Shown piece after piece: positions 52,696 to 61,243 of a stretch of 64,000 nucleotides of DNA; position 1 is the first letter of the stretch; every line of letters starts with the position of its first letter. Where the stretch lies: assembly GCF_011759705.1 (NCBI RefSeq), contig NZ_JAAOZF010000002.1:1-64000 (forward strand). Reading direction: 5' to 3'. The notes beneath the pieces are model-generated. The model had not been told where the DNA came from. It did not search any database and saw nothing but the letters and a program-made list of their open reading frames with translations. This stretch comes from Microbacterium ulmi. GTDB taxonomy: Bacteria > Actinomycetota > Actinomycetes > Actinomycetales > Microbacteriaceae. The translations under genes and the position numbers were made by a program.

Positions 52696-54225
52696 ATGAG
52701 CACCCCGACGATCGCACAGTCCGCGGCTGCGGCATCCGCCCCCCTCGCGCAGATCCCGCACGTCGTCGGCGGACGGCACCTCCGGCCCGACGGCCGGCGC
52801 GGCGCCGTCTTCAACCCCGCGACGGGGCGGCAGACGCGCGAGGTGGGGCTCGCCACCGCCGAGCTCGTGCACGACGCCGCGCTGGCGGCGCAGGCGGCGC
52901 AGCGAGGATGGCGCGACACGGGGCTCGCGAAGCGCGCAGGCGTCCTGTTCCGGGTCCGCGAGCTCATCAGCGCGCGCGCCGACGAGCTCGCGCGGATCAT
53001 CACCTCCGAGCACGGCAAGACCGTCGCCGACGCCCTCGGCGAAGTCGCGCGCGGGCTCGAGAACGTCGAGTTCTGCACGGGCCTCATGAGCCACCTGAAG
53101 GGCGAGTACTCGGAGCAGGTCGCGACGGGCGTCGACGTGCACCAGGTGCGGCAGCCCATCGGCGTCGTGGCGTGCATCACGCCCTTCAACTTCCCCGCGA
53201 TGGTGCCGCTGTGGATGGTGACGACGGCGATCGCCGCGGGCAACGCCGTCATCCTCAAGCCCTCCGAACGCGATCCGTCCGCCGCCGTCTGGCTCGCTGA
53301 CGTGTTCCGCGAGGCGGGGCTGCCCGACGGCGTCTTCAACGTCGTGCACGGCGACAAGGAGGCGGTCGACGCGATCCTCGACGACCCCGTGATCCGCGCC
53401 GTGTCGTTCGTGGGGTCGACGCCGATCGCGAAGTACATCTACGCGCGCGCTGCCGCGAACGGCAAGCGCGTCCAGGCCCTCGGAGGCGCGAAGAACCACA
53501 TGATCGTCATGCCGGATGCGGATCTGGATGCCGCGGCCGACGCCGCCGTCTCGGCCGCCTACGGCTCCGCGGGGGAGCGCTGCATGGCGGTGTCGGTCGT
53601 CGTCGCGGTCGGCGGCGTCGCCGACCCGCTCATCGCGAAGGTCTCGGATCGCATCGGGCGTCTCGTGATCGGCGACGGGCTCGACCCGGCGTCCGAGATG
53701 GGTCCGCTCATCACGCGCGAAGCACGCGAGCGGGTCGCAGGGTACGTCGAAGGGGCGGCGGGCGAGGGTGCGCGCGTCGTGGTGGACGGGCGCGCGCACG
53801 AGTTCGAGGGTGACGGCTTCTTCATCGGCGCGTCCCTCGTGGACGGCGTCGAGCCCGGGATGCGGGTCTACGACGAGGAGATCTTCGGTCCCGTGCTCTC
53901 GGTCGTGCGCGTCGCGAGCTACGACGAGGCCGTCGAGCTCGTCAACGCGAACCGCTACGCCAACGGCACGGCGGTCTTCACCCGCGACGGGAAGACGGCG
54001 CGTCAGTTCGAGTACGACATCGAGGTCGGGATGGTGGGCGTCAACGTTCCCATCCCGGTGCCCGTCGGGTCGTTCTCCTTCGGCGGATGGAAGGACTCGC
54101 TCTTCGGCGACACGCACATGTACGGACCGGAGGCGTTCAGCTTCTACACGCGCCGCAAGGTCGTCACGACCCGGTGGCCCGAGCCGAGCGAAAGTCAGGT
54201 CAGTCTGGGTTTCCCGACGCACTGA
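52696..54225 (+). CDS. mmsA: CoA-acylating methylmalonate-semialdehyde dehydrogenase
   Basis: The 509-residue aldehyde dehydrogenase has the MmsA-specific segments HVVGGRHLRPDG, CITPFNFPAMVPLWMVTTAI, LGGAKNHMIVMPDADL and the catalytic Cys in YGSAGERCMAVS. It converts methylmalonate semialdehyde to propionyl-CoA (or malonate semialdehyde to acetyl-CoA). The ATG at 52696 follows AGGAG. It lies 17 bases downstream of mmsB, so the two form an operon. Confidence 0.93.
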   Translation: MSTPTIAQSAAAASAPLAQIPHVVGGRHLRPDGRRGAVFNPATGRQTREVGLATAELVHDAALAAQAAQRGWRDTGLAKRAGVLFRVRELISARADELARIITSEHGKTVADALGEVARGLENVEFCTGLMSHLKGEYSEQVATGVDVHQVRQPIGVVACITPFNFPAMVPLWMVTTAIAAGNAVILKPSERDPSAAVWLADVFREAGLPDGVFNVVHGDKEAVDAILDDPVIRAVSFVGSTPIAKYIYARAAANGKRVQALGGAKNHMIVMPDADLDAAADAAVSAAYGSAGERCMAVSVVVAVGGVADPLIAKVSDRIGRLVIGDGLDPASEMGPLITREARERVAGYVEGAAGEGARVVVDGRAHEFEGDGFFIGASLVDGVEPGMRVYDEEIFGPVLSVVRVASYDEAVELVNANRYANGTAVFTRDGKTARQFEYDIEVGMVGVNVPIPVPVGSFSFGGWKDSLFGDTHMYGPEAFSFYTRRKVVTTRWPEPSESQVSLGFPTH

Positions 54226-54268
54226 CGCGTTCCCGATCCATCCGCACGCCGACCACTAGGCTGACGCC

Positions 54269-54487
54269 ATGGCCATCGCACGACTTCACGGAGGCCCGCT
54301 CGACGGGCAGCTCCTTCCGCTGGAGAGCCCCGGGCTCGATTCGCTCATCGTCCCCTACGGCGAGGGCCAGATCGTCTACCGGCGCGGCGGCGACCTCGCC
54401 CACACCGGTGCGAGCGACGGGCCGACCGAGGCCGCGTTCTGGTTCGTCGAGGCGACCGACGAGATCGTCCCGGGCACCGACGACTGA
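54269..54487 (+). CDS. small conserved hypothetical protein
   Basis: The 72-residue protein begins MAIARLHGGPLDGQLLPLES and ends FWFVEATDEIVPGTDD. The LxGGPLDGQ opening occurs in small actinobacterial and phage proteins of unknown function. ATG 54269 is six bases after TAGGCT (54257-54262) with no ribosome-binding site. The CYTH gene follows four bases later. Confidence 0.75.
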   Translation: MAIARLHGGPLDGQLLPLESPGLDSLIVPYGEGQIVYRRGGDLAHTGASDGPTEAAFWFVEATDEIVPGTDD

Positions 54488-54491
54488 GGCC

Positions 54492-55112
54492 ATGGCCGAG
54501 CCGTCGCGTTCGGTCGAGGTCGAGCTGAAGTTCGACGTCGACGCAGACACGCCGCTGCCCGACTGGACGGCGCTGCCCGGCGTCGTCGGCGCCTCGGCAC
54601 CGGAGCCGCGCGACCTCGATGCGCGCTACCTCGACACCAACGACCACGCGCTCGGACGTGCGGGCTTCGCGCTGCGCCGCCGCACGGGCGGACCCGACGC
54701 AGGCTGGCATCTCAAGGGCCCGCGTGGTGAGGACGGCGGGCGGGTCGAGCTGCACTGGCCGCTCGGCGACCACGACGGGGTGCCGGATGCCGTGGCCGCC
54801 GTCGTCGCGGAGATCGCGGACGCCCCGATGCATCCCGCCGCGCGCATCCGCAACGCCCGAACGGCGTACTCCCTTCTCGACGCGGAGGGCGCGGTCGTCG
54901 CCGAGTTCGTCGACGACCGCGTCGTCGCGACCGACGAGCGTCGCGGCGCCGAGCAGTCGTGGCGCGAGTGGGAGTTCGAGCTCGGCCCCGCAGCTCCCGC
55001 CTCTGCGGGCGAGCGCGCCGCGCTGTTCGACGCGGCGACGGATGCCGTGCACGCCGCCGGCGGACGGAACGCGGCATCCGAGTCGAAGCTCGGCAGGGCG
55101 CTGGGAGTCTGA
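54492..55112 (+). CDS. CYTH-domain protein (triphosphate tunnel enzyme)
   Basis: The 206-residue protein has the N-terminal ExExK-type signature in SVEVELKFDV and alternating charged strands (ARYLDTNDHALGRAGFALRRR, WHLKGPRG, VAEFVDDRVVA) that line a triphosphate tunnel. CYTH enzymes are adenylate cyclases, thiamine-triphosphatases or inorganic triphosphatases. No CHAD domain is attached. It ends with the typical SKLGRALG. Confidence 0.87.
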   Translation: MAEPSRSVEVELKFDVDADTPLPDWTALPGVVGASAPEPRDLDARYLDTNDHALGRAGFALRRRTGGPDAGWHLKGPRGEDGGRVELHWPLGDHDGVPDAVAAVVAEIADAPMHPAARIRNARTAYSLLDAEGAVVAEFVDDRVVATDERRGAEQSWREWEFELGPAAPASAGERAALFDAATDAVHAAGGRNAASESKLGRALGV

Positions 55113-55159
55113 CGGCGACGCGCGGGGAAGCCTGCGCTGTCGGAGTCTCTGCGAACGAC

Positions 55160-55189
55160 GAAGGCCCGGGGCCGAGACCCCGAGCCTTC
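55160..55189. terminator. bidirectional terminator between the CYTH gene and lpdA
   Basis: GAAGGC-C-CGGGG and CCCCG-A-GCCTTC pair around the loop CCGAGA, with one internal mismatch. It lies between two converging genes. Confidence 0.85.
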
Positions 55190-55202
55190 TGCGCGGCTGC
55201 CG

Positions 55203-56600
55203 TCAGAGGTTGATCATGTGCCCCGCGAGGCCGTGGAACGCCTCCTGCACGGCCTCCGACAGCGTCGGGTGCGTGTGCACGTTGCGCGCCGCCTCGAGCG
55301 CCGTGAGGTCCCACTTCTGAGCGAGGGTCAGCTCGGGGAGGAGCTCCGAGACGTCGGGGCCGATGAGGTGGCCGCCGAGCAGCTCGAGGTGCTCGCCGTC
55401 GGCGATGAGCTTGACGAAGCCCACGGGCTCGCCGAGTCCGTTGGCCTTGCCGTTGGCCGAGAACGGGAACTTCGCGACCTTGACGTCGTATCCCGCGTCG
55501 CGGGCCTGCTGCTCCGTGAGGCCGAACGACGCGACCTGCGGCGAGCAGAACGTCGCGCGCGGCATCATGCGGTAGTCGCCGAGGGTCATCGTCTCGGCCT
55601 TGCCGATCGTCTCGGCCGCGACCACGGCCTGCGCCTCCGCGACGTGCGCGAGCTGGAGCTTGGCGGTGACGTCGCCGATCGCGTAGATGTGCGGGACGTT
55701 CGTGCGCATGTGGTCGTCGATGTCGATCGCGCCGCGGTCGGTGAGCGCGACGCCCGTGGCCTCGAGGCCGAACCCCGCGACGTTCGGCACGAAGCCGATC
55801 GACATCATGACCTTGTCGGCGTCGAGCGAGCCGGCGGTGCCGTCCTGCGCCGTGTAGGTGACGGTCACGCGGTCGCCGTGGTCGGTGACGGTCTCGACCT
55901 TGGTCGAGGTGAGGAAGTCGACGCCGTACTTCTTGTACTGGCGCTGGATCTCCTTCGAGACCTCTTCGTCCTCGAGAGGCAGAAGCCGATCGAGGAACTC
56001 CACGATCGTGACCTTGACGCCGTAGTTCGTCATGACGAATGCGAACTCCATGCCGATCGGTCCGGCACCCACGATCACGATCGACCGGGGGAGCTCGCGG
56101 GCGAGGATCTGCTCCTCGTACGTCACGACGTTGCCGCCGAGCTGGACGCCCGGCAGCAGCCGCACCTTGGAGCCCGTCGCGATGATGGCGTTGTCGAAGG
56201 TGACGTCCTCGGTCTGCCCGTCGGCCTTCGTGACGCGGATCGCGTTGGGGCCCGTGAACGACCCCCGGCCGTCGTACTCGGTGACCTTGTTCTTCTTCAT
56301 GAGGAAGTGGATGCCCTTGACGTGCGTCTCGGCGACCTTGCGGCTGCGGTCCCACGCGACGCCGAAGTCGAAGTGCACGTCCCCCGAGATGCCGAACAGG
56401 TCGGCCTTGTGGAGCACCTGGTGGGCGAGGTCCGCGTTCTTCAGAAGCGCCTTCGAGGGGATGCAGCCGACGTTGAGGCAGACACCGCCCCAGTACTTCT
56501 CTTCGATGATCGCGACCGAGAGGCCGAGCTGGGCCGAGCGGACGGCCGCGACGTACCCGCCGGGGCCCGCGCCGAGGATGACGACGTCGTAGTGAGGCAT
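55203..56600 (-). CDS. lpdA: dihydrolipoyl dehydrogenase
   Basis: The 465-residue flavoprotein is the E3 subunit of 2-oxoacid dehydrogenase complexes. It has the FAD site ([20 protein letters not shown]) and the redox disulfide C41/C46 in [13 protein letters not shown]. The NAD site is [13 protein letters not shown], and the C-terminal catalytic His is in [12 protein letters not shown] 56600 is six bases after TAGGCT (56612-56607, minus strand), with no ribosome-binding site, so it is probably leaderless. Confidence 0.96.
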   Translation of the reverse strand: MPHYDVVILGAGPGGYVAAVRSAQLGLSVAIIEEKYWGGVCLNVGCIPSKALLKNADLAHQVLHKADLFGISGDVHFDFGVAWDRSRKVAETHVKGIHFLMKKNKVTEYDGRGSFTGPNAIRVTKADGQTEDVTFDNAIIATGSKVRLLPGVQLGGNVVTYEEQILARELPRSIVIVGAGPIGMEFAFVMTNYGVKVTIVEFLDRLLPLEDEEVSKEIQRQYKKYGVDFLTSTKVETVTDHGDRVTVTYTAQDGTAGSLDADKVMMSIGFVPNVAGFGLEATGVALTDRGAIDIDDHMRTNVPHIYAIGDVTAKLQLAHVAEAQAVVAAETIGKAETMTLGDYRMMPRATFCSPQVASFGLTEQQARDAGYDVKVAKFPFSANGKANGLGEPVGFVKLIADGEHLELLGGHLIGPDVSELLPELTLAQKWDLTALEAARNVHTHPTLSEAVQEAFHGLAGHMINL

Positions 56601-56609
56601 GATTCCAGC

Positions 56610-57284
56610 CTATCGGTCGGAGGGGGAGTCGGAACCGGCCGAGCCGCCCTCGGCGAGCGTCTTCTCGCGGCGGCCGCGCGTCACGACGAGGTAGAGCACG
56701 GCGCCGCCGACCGCTGCGAGCAGGACGAGTCCGCCGATGACCCAGGGCAGCGCCGAAGGTCCCGCCGAGATGGGCACGATCGTCGGCTGCGGGGTCGGAG
56801 TGGCCGCATCGGTCGGCGTCGCGGAGGGCTCGTCGGACGGTTCCGCCGTCGGCGTCGCGGGCTCCGTCGGCGCGGGCTCCGTCGGCGCGGGCGCGTTCAC
56901 GGTGAACGAGTACTCGCCCGACACCGGGTGCCCGTCGCCCGACACGACCTTCCAGAGGACCCGGATCGCGCCCTCGGCCGAGCCCGCGAGCGGCTGCGTG
57001 ACGACGTTCGCCTGCACGGCGGGGGAGCCGGCCGTGAGCGACGCGCCCGCGGCATCCGTCACCTGCACTTCGGTCGCACCCTCGTCGGAGAGCAGCTCGC
57101 CGCTGAAGGTCATCGTCAGCTGAGTGGGGAGGGCGTCCAGCGTGGCGCCGGCTGCAGGGTCGGTCGACTCGAGCTCGTCGTGCGCGCTCGCAGGCCCCGC
57201 CACGAGGAGGACGGATGCCGCCGCCAGCACCCACGCCGTCAATGTCGTGGACAGTCGTCGTTTGTGAATTCCGTGTGACAACAC
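56610..57284 (-). CDS. copC: CopC/YobA-type copper-resistance protein with membrane anchor
   Basis: The 224-residue exported protein has a signal peptide (TAWVLAAASVLLVAGPASA, cut before HDEL). The mature N-terminal His and the CopC sandwich follow (HDELESTDPAAGATLDALP, LWKVVSGDGHPVSGEYSFTV). After a Pro/Thr-rich linker comes a C-terminal membrane helix (LPWVIGGLVLLAAVGGAVLYL). No CopD is present. The GTG at 57284 is seven bases after TAGGCT (57297-57292). It is divergent from the Cys-rich copper protein. Confidence 0.9.
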   Translation of the reverse strand: MLSHGIHKRRLSTTLTAWVLAAASVLLVAGPASAHDELESTDPAAGATLDALPTQLTMTFSGELLSDEGATEVQVTDAAGASLTAGSPAVQANVVTQPLAGSAEGAIRVLWKVVSGDGHPVSGEYSFTVNAPAPTEPAPTEPATPTAEPSDEPSATPTDAATPTPQPTIVPISAGPSALPWVIGGLVLLAAVGGAVLYLVVTRGRREKTLAEGGSAGSDSPSDR

Positions 57285-57388
57285 CCTCTCGAGCCTAGTC
57301 GGGCCTTATGCCGGGAAGAGGCCGCGTCTACCATTGCGGCAGGCGGGTGCTCCTGCCCCGCTGGTCTCCGATCTAGGTGAGGTGCGGG

Positions 57389-57790
57389 ATGGACTCGATG
57401 ATGATGGACATGATGTCGAAGGACATGATGTCGATGCCCGACATGGCAACGATGGACATGTCGGTCCTGCAGGCGTGTATGGACGCCTGCTCGGCCTGCG
57501 AGCAGGCGTGCACGGTGTGCTCGACCCAGCTCATGTCGTGCGCGCCGGCGTGCATGAACTGCGCCGACATGTGCAACACGATGATGCGCGCCATGATGCG
57601 CATGCAGGGGATGTCGCCCGCCGTCCTGATGTCGATGCTCGACGCGTGCATCGCGATGTGCCAGCTCTGCATGGACGAGTGCATGGAGCATGCCGACCAC
57701 AGCGAGGTCTGCAAGATGTGCGCTCAGTCGTGCCAGGCCTGCATGGACGCCTGCATGGCCGTCAAGGACATGATGATGAAGACGGCGTAG
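57389..57790 (+). CDS. Met/Cys-rich four-helix copper-binding protein (Csp/DUF326-like)
   Basis: The 133-residue protein has a Met-rich N-terminus (MDSMMMDMMSKDMMSMPDM) and then helices with regularly spaced cysteines (ACMDACSACEQACTVCS, CAPACMNCADMCN, CKMCAQSCQACMDACM). This spacing is that of copper-storage Csp and DUF326 proteins, which fill a four-helix bundle with Cu(I). The Met-rich segment could be an additional Cu(I) site. An in-frame GTG at 57377 is an alternative start. Neighbouring copC supports a copper role. Confidence 0.85.
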   Translation: MDSMMMDMMSKDMMSMPDMATMDMSVLQACMDACSACEQACTVCSTQLMSCAPACMNCADMCNTMMRAMMRMQGMSPAVLMSMLDACIAMCQLCMDECMEHADHSEVCKMCAQSCQACMDACMAVKDMMMKTA

Positions 57791-57800
57791 GCCGTCTTCA
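57777..57800 (+). terminator. terminator overlapping the stop of the copper protein gene
   Basis: TGAAGACGGC-GTAG-GCCGTCTTCA is a perfect 10-bp hairpin that includes the last codons and the TAG stop. It separates two converging genes. A second, weaker hairpin (CCTCCGC with GCGGAGG) follows. Confidence 0.8.
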
Positions 57801-57822
57801 TCCGTTCTCGGATGCCTCCGCG

Positions 57823-58176
57823 CTAGGCGGTGCGGAGGATGTTAAACCGACGCGTCCCGACGGCGAGGACGTCGTAGCGTCCATGCAGGGCGATCGGCGC
57901 TCCGGGAGAGACCAGACCCGCTGCGCCCTCGGCGTTCCACACCGCGACGGGCGTGCCATCGGCGACCGTGCGGACGACGATGTCGCCCGTCGCCGTGTCG
58001 ACCGACTCGACGATCGCGTCGGTCCAGTCCGACGGCGTCGCCGACGCGAGACGCGACTGGATGAGGTGCAGAGCGTGGCCCGGAGCGTAGCTCGAGCAGA
58101 CGGCGCCGTGGCTGCACATGCACGCCGCACGCTCACGCACCTGGAAGGGCGGAATGTGGCTGTGCGGACTCGACAC
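57823..58176 (-). CDS. hypothetical protein with an N-terminal Cys/His cluster
   Basis: The 117-residue protein has an unusual N-terminus, CMCSHGAVCSSYAPGHALHLIQ, with three Cys and two His. A small beta-domain follows (IVVRTVADGTPVAVWNAEG, APIALHGRYDVLAVG). The cluster could bind metal, and copper is suggested by the neighbours. The family is not recognised. GTG after GGGAG. The promoter region is AT-rich and has repeated GTTAGG. Confidence 0.7.
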   Translation of the reverse strand: MSSPHSHIPPFQVRERAACMCSHGAVCSSYAPGHALHLIQSRLASATPSDWTDAIVESVDTATGDIVVRTVADGTPVAVWNAEGAAGLVSPGAPIALHGRYDVLAVGTRRFNILRTA

Positions 58177-58292
58177 GACGGACTCCCGTTCGTTAGGTTC
58201 TATTACTCGTCAGGTTAGGCGGGATGCCGCGGCCGATCACCTCGCGTGACACACGGCGCAACATTGGGGGACGCCCCGCCGCGAACCGGGAA

Positions 58293-58314
58293 GCCGACCC
58301 TTTCGGGAGTCGGC
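58293..58314 (+). terminator. hairpin upstream of garA
   Basis: GCCGACCC-TTTC-GGGAGTCGGC folds with one bulged A and is followed by CTTTCGG. It lies in the gap before the garA promoter (TAGGGT at 58323-58328). It may be a terminator for read-through or a 5' element. Confidence 0.45.
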
Positions 58315-58346
58315 CTTTCGGATAGGGTGGTGCGAGAGGAGGACAC

Positions 58347-58850
58347 GTGGAGGACAACCGCCGATCCGGGCCGGATGAGATCCGCCGGGCATCCGATGCG
58401 GGCTCCCCTCTGGCCGACCCGGGAAGCGACACGACGCAGACATTCGGGCACGACTCCGACCTGTCGTTCGTGCCCTTCGGCGCCGACCTGAGCGAGGTCG
58501 AGCTCGACGCGATCGAGGCGCTTCCGACGGGCGCTGCCCTGCTGATCGTCCGCTCGGGTCCGACGGCCGGCGCCCGCTATCTCCTCGACACCGACGTCAC
58601 GACGGTGGGGCGCCATCCCGAAGCCGACATCTTCTTCGACGACGTGACGGTCTCGCGCCGTCACGCCGAGATCACCCGCCAGGGCGCCACGTTCGAGATC
58701 GTCGATCAGCGCTCGCTGAACGGCACGTACGTCAACGGCGAGCGAGTCGATCGCGCGGCGCTCGTCAACGGCGGCGAAGTGCGCATCGGCAAGTTCCGCC
58801 TCAACTTCTTCGTCTCACCCGCCGACCTGCCGCAGGCGGCGGACGGCTGA
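58347..58850 (+). CDS. garA: FHA-domain signalling protein GarA
   Basis: The 167-residue protein has a disordered N-terminus with a TT phosphosite-like motif (T29/T30 in DTTQTFG) and a C-terminal FHA domain (TVGRHPEADIFFDDVTVSRRHAEI, SLNGTYVNGERVDRA). GarA/OdhI proteins bind and inhibit 2-oxoglutarate dehydrogenase unless phosphorylated by PknB/PknG. GTG after AGGAGG. Followed by ftsR, as in M. tuberculosis (Rv1827-Rv1828). Confidence 0.92.
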   Translation: MEDNRRSGPDEIRRASDAGSPLADPGSDTTQTFGHDSDLSFVPFGADLSEVELDAIEALPTGAALLIVRSGPTAGARYLLDTDVTTVGRHPEADIFFDDVTVSRRHAEITRQGATFEIVDQRSLNGTYVNGERVDRAALVNGGEVRIGKFRLNFFVSPADLPQAADG

Positions 58851-59542
58851 TGCCGGCCGGTACCGCCCGCGAGCGCTCGGCGTCCGCGGGACTCCTGAGC
58901 ATCGGACAGGTCCTCGCCAGGCTCGCACCCGAGTTCCCTGGGCTGTCGGCGTCGAAGCTGCGCTTCCTCGAAGTGCAGGGCATCGTCACACCCGTGCGCA
59001 CCGAGTCGGGCTATCGCAAGTTCTCCCCGCAGGACCTCGAGCGCCTCCGGCTCGCGCTCACCCTCCAGCGCGACCACTTCATGCCGCACAGCGTCATCCG
59101 CGAGTACCTGAGCGATCTCGACGCAGGCCGGGATCCGGCGACGCCGGCTCCCGTGCCGCCGCAGTCGATCGTGCCCGCGCCGCGCAGGTATCGCCGCGAA
59201 GAGCTGCTCGCGGCGGCCGGGGCGGCGCCGCAGCTGCTGAACGACGCCATCAGCACGGGGATCATCGCGGGGGCCGACATGTACGGCGATCAGGCCGTCG
59301 CGGTCCTGCGCGCCCTCGTCGCCCTCGATCGTCACGGCATCGAGCCGCGACACGTGCGCACGCTGCGACAGAGCGCCGAGCGGGATGTCGCGCTCATCGA
59401 GTCCGCCCTGTCGGCGCTGCTGCGCCGCACCGACGCGGCGTCGCGGGCGCGCGCGAGCGAGCTTGCGCCCGAGCTCGCGAAGCGCCTCGAAGAGGTGCGC
59501 TCGATCTTCATGCGCAGCGCCCTCGAGCGGTTGCTCTCCTGA
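58850..59542 (+). CDS. ftsR: MerR-family regulator FtsR
   Basis: The 230-residue protein has a MerR winged helix (SIGQVLARLAPEFPGLSASKLRFLEVQGIVTPVRTESGYRKF is the reading region; key motif LRFLEVQGI) and a long helical C-terminal part. It corresponds to Rv1828, known as FtsR in Corynebacterium, which activates ftsZ. The ATG overlaps the garA stop by one base. Confidence 0.9.
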   Translation: MPAGTARERSASAGLLSIGQVLARLAPEFPGLSASKLRFLEVQGIVTPVRTESGYRKFSPQDLERLRLALTLQRDHFMPHSVIREYLSDLDAGRDPATPAPVPPQSIVPAPRRYRREELLAAAGAAPQLLNDAISTGIIAGADMYGDQAVAVLRALVALDRHGIEPRHVRTLRQSAERDVALIESALSALLRRTDAASRARASELAPELAKRLEEVRSIFMRSALERLLS

Positions 59543-59583
59543 CGGCGGATCGCGACACGCCGACCCTCGAACGGCGGATGTCG

Positions 59584-59612
59584 TTGCCGGAGTCTCGGCC
59601 CTGATCTAGCGT
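59584..59612 (+). promoter_or_regulatory. promoter of the second MerR gene
   Basis: -35 TTGCCG (59584-59589), a 17-base spacer and -10 TAGCGT (59607-59612), then a leader of about 25 bases with GAGGAGGA before ATG 59645. Confidence 0.6.
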
Positions 59613-59644
59613 TGAAGTCACCCCTGATCCCTGAGGAGGAGCGA

Positions 59645-60190
59645 ATGACCGCTCATGACTCGGCGGACGAGCCCCGGTTCGTCTCCGACCTCCTCTTCAC
59701 CGACGGTCTTCCCCAGATGGACGACGAGGTCGGCTACCGCGGCGCCGTCGCCGCGCGCGCGGCCGGCATCACCTACCGGCAGCTCGACTACTGGGCCCGC
59801 ACCGAGCTCGTCGTGCCGACGGTGCGCGGCGCGACCGGCTCGGGTTCGCAGCGGCTCTACGGGTTCCGCGACATCCTCGTCCTGAAGCTCGTCAAACGCC
59901 TCCTCGACACGGGGATCTCGCTCCAGCAGATCCGCACCGCCGTCGAGCAGCTGCGCGCCGCCGGCATCCGCGACCTCGCGGGCACGACGCTCATGAGCGA
60001 CGGCGCGTCGGTGTACCTGTGCACGTCGAACGACGAGGTCATCGATCTCGTGAGTCGCGGTCAGGGCGTGTTCGGCATCGCCGTCGGCAAGGTGCTGCAC
60101 GAGGTCGAGTCGACGCTTCTCGACTTCGACCCGCAGACGCCCGAGGCCCTCGACGAGCTCGCGGCGCGTCGCGCGGCCCGCTCGGCCTGA
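59645..60190 (+). CDS. MerR-family transcriptional regulator (Rv1830-like)
   Basis: The 181-residue protein contains GYRGAVAARAAGITYRQLDYW and RLYGFRDILVLKLVKRLLDTGISLQQIRTA, the winged helix of the second MerR protein of the garA locus (Rv1830). The bifunctional-nuclease gene found between the two MerR genes in mycobacteria (Rv1829) is absent here. ATG 59645 is chosen from GAGGAGGA. Confidence 0.9.
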   Translation: MTAHDSADEPRFVSDLLFTDGLPQMDDEVGYRGAVAARAAGITYRQLDYWARTELVVPTVRGATGSGSQRLYGFRDILVLKLVKRLLDTGISLQQIRTAVEQLRAAGIRDLAGTTLMSDGASVYLCTSNDEVIDLVSRGQGVFGIAVGKVLHEVESTLLDFDPQTPEALDELAARRAARSA

Positions 60191-60250
60191 GCGGCGTCCG
60201 GCAGAGCCGAGTGGCGTCCGGACCGAGTTGAGCGGCGCCCGGCCGAGCGG
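60188..60250. repeat. imperfect 20-21 bp tandem repeat, three copies
   Basis: Three successive units of the type TGAGCGGCGTCCGGCNGAG occur directly after the MerR stop. The rest of the gap to 60360 shows no gene or clear signal. Confidence 0.55.
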
Positions 60251-60360
60251 GGGTCCGGGCGAGTTCGGTGTGGTACCTGCCTGCGCAGACGTTCTCCGTG
60301 ACCGACGTCGGGCGACCTGCGACCGGCGACCGATGAGGCACGCCGTCCGCGCGGAAGGGC

Positions 60361-61170
60361 CTAGGCGCGCGCTTCGCCGGGGGTCGGGATGCGGCCCGTG
60401 CGCATGACGCGGTCCAGGAGCGCGTCGAAGTCGGCCGCGAGCTCCTGAGCCGAGTCGCCCGGCCAGATGTGCAGGGGCTTCGCCGCGCCCTGCGCCTGCT
60501 GCAGCGAGGTGCGCTCCGGCAGCTGCGGCGCGAGCACGAGCGGGCCGAACATGTCGCGCAGCTCCTTGATGCGGAACTGATGCTCGATCGACTGCGGCCG
60601 CACGCGGTTCACGACGATGCCGAGCGGCTGCAGCCGGGGCGACAGTCCACGGCGGATCTCCTCGATCGCACGCAGGGCACGATCGGCGGCCGCGACCGAG
60701 AAGAGCCCGGGCTCGGTCACGACGATCACTCGGTCGCTCGCAGCCCACGCCGTGCGGGTGAGCGCGTTGAGCGAGGGCGCGCAGTCGACGAGAACGAGGT
60801 CGTAGTCGGCCTCGATCGTCGCGAGCGCCTCTTCGAGCTTCCACACGTCGCGAACGCTCGGATGCGGGCCGTCGAAGTTGATGGCGGACGGACTGCCTAT
60901 CATGACGTCGATCGTGCCCGGGTGCACCTTGGCCCAGCCGCTCGAGGTGATCGCCTGACGGACGACCTTCTCCTTGGGGTTGGCGAGGACGTCGGCGACA
61001 TTGAGGCGGCCGGCGACCTGGATGTCCATCCCCGTCGAAACGTCCGACTGGGGATCGAGATCGACGACGAGGGTCCGGACGCCGCGCGCGAAGGCGGCGG
61101 AGGCGAGACCCAGCGTCACGGTGGTCTTGCCGACACCGCCTTTGAGCGAGCTCACGGAAAGTACGTGCAC
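60361..61170 (-). CDS. ParA-like ATPase (orphan)
   Basis: The 269-residue ATPase has Walker A SSLKGGVGKTTVTLGL, VDLDPQSDVSTGMD and Walker B LVLVDCAPSLNAL. It lacks the long N-terminal lead of the scpA-linked ParA and is not next to parB. Such orphan ParA/MinD relatives position protein complexes or plasmids. GTG 61170 is eight bases after TAACGT (61184-61179), with no ribosome-binding site. Confidence 0.9.
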   Translation of the reverse strand: MHVLSVSSLKGGVGKTTVTLGLASAAFARGVRTLVVDLDPQSDVSTGMDIQVAGRLNVADVLANPKEKVVRQAITSSGWAKVHPGTIDVMIGSPSAINFDGPHPSVRDVWKLEEALATIEADYDLVLVDCAPSLNALTRTAWAASDRVIVVTEPGLFSVAAADRALRAIEEIRRGLSPRLQPLGIVVNRVRPQSIEHQFRIKELRDMFGPLVLAPQLPERTSLQQAQGAAKPLHIWPGDSAQELAADFDALLDRVMRTGRIPTPGEARA

Positions 61171-61178
61171 AAGGGTCC

Positions 61179-61198
61179 ACGTTACCGTCCCTTAGGCT
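61179..61198. promoter_or_regulatory. divergent promoters of the ParA-like gene and pyc
   Basis: On the minus strand TAACGT (61184-61179) serves the ParA-like gene. On the plus strand TAGGCT (61193-61198) is the likely -10 of pyc, whose leader of about 40 bases includes GAGGTG. The two elements are separated by eight bases, so the promoters overlap. Confidence 0.5.
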
Positions 61199-61243
61199 GA
61201 GAGCACACTCAGCCCGATCCCACGGCAGCCCAGCGAGGTGCGA

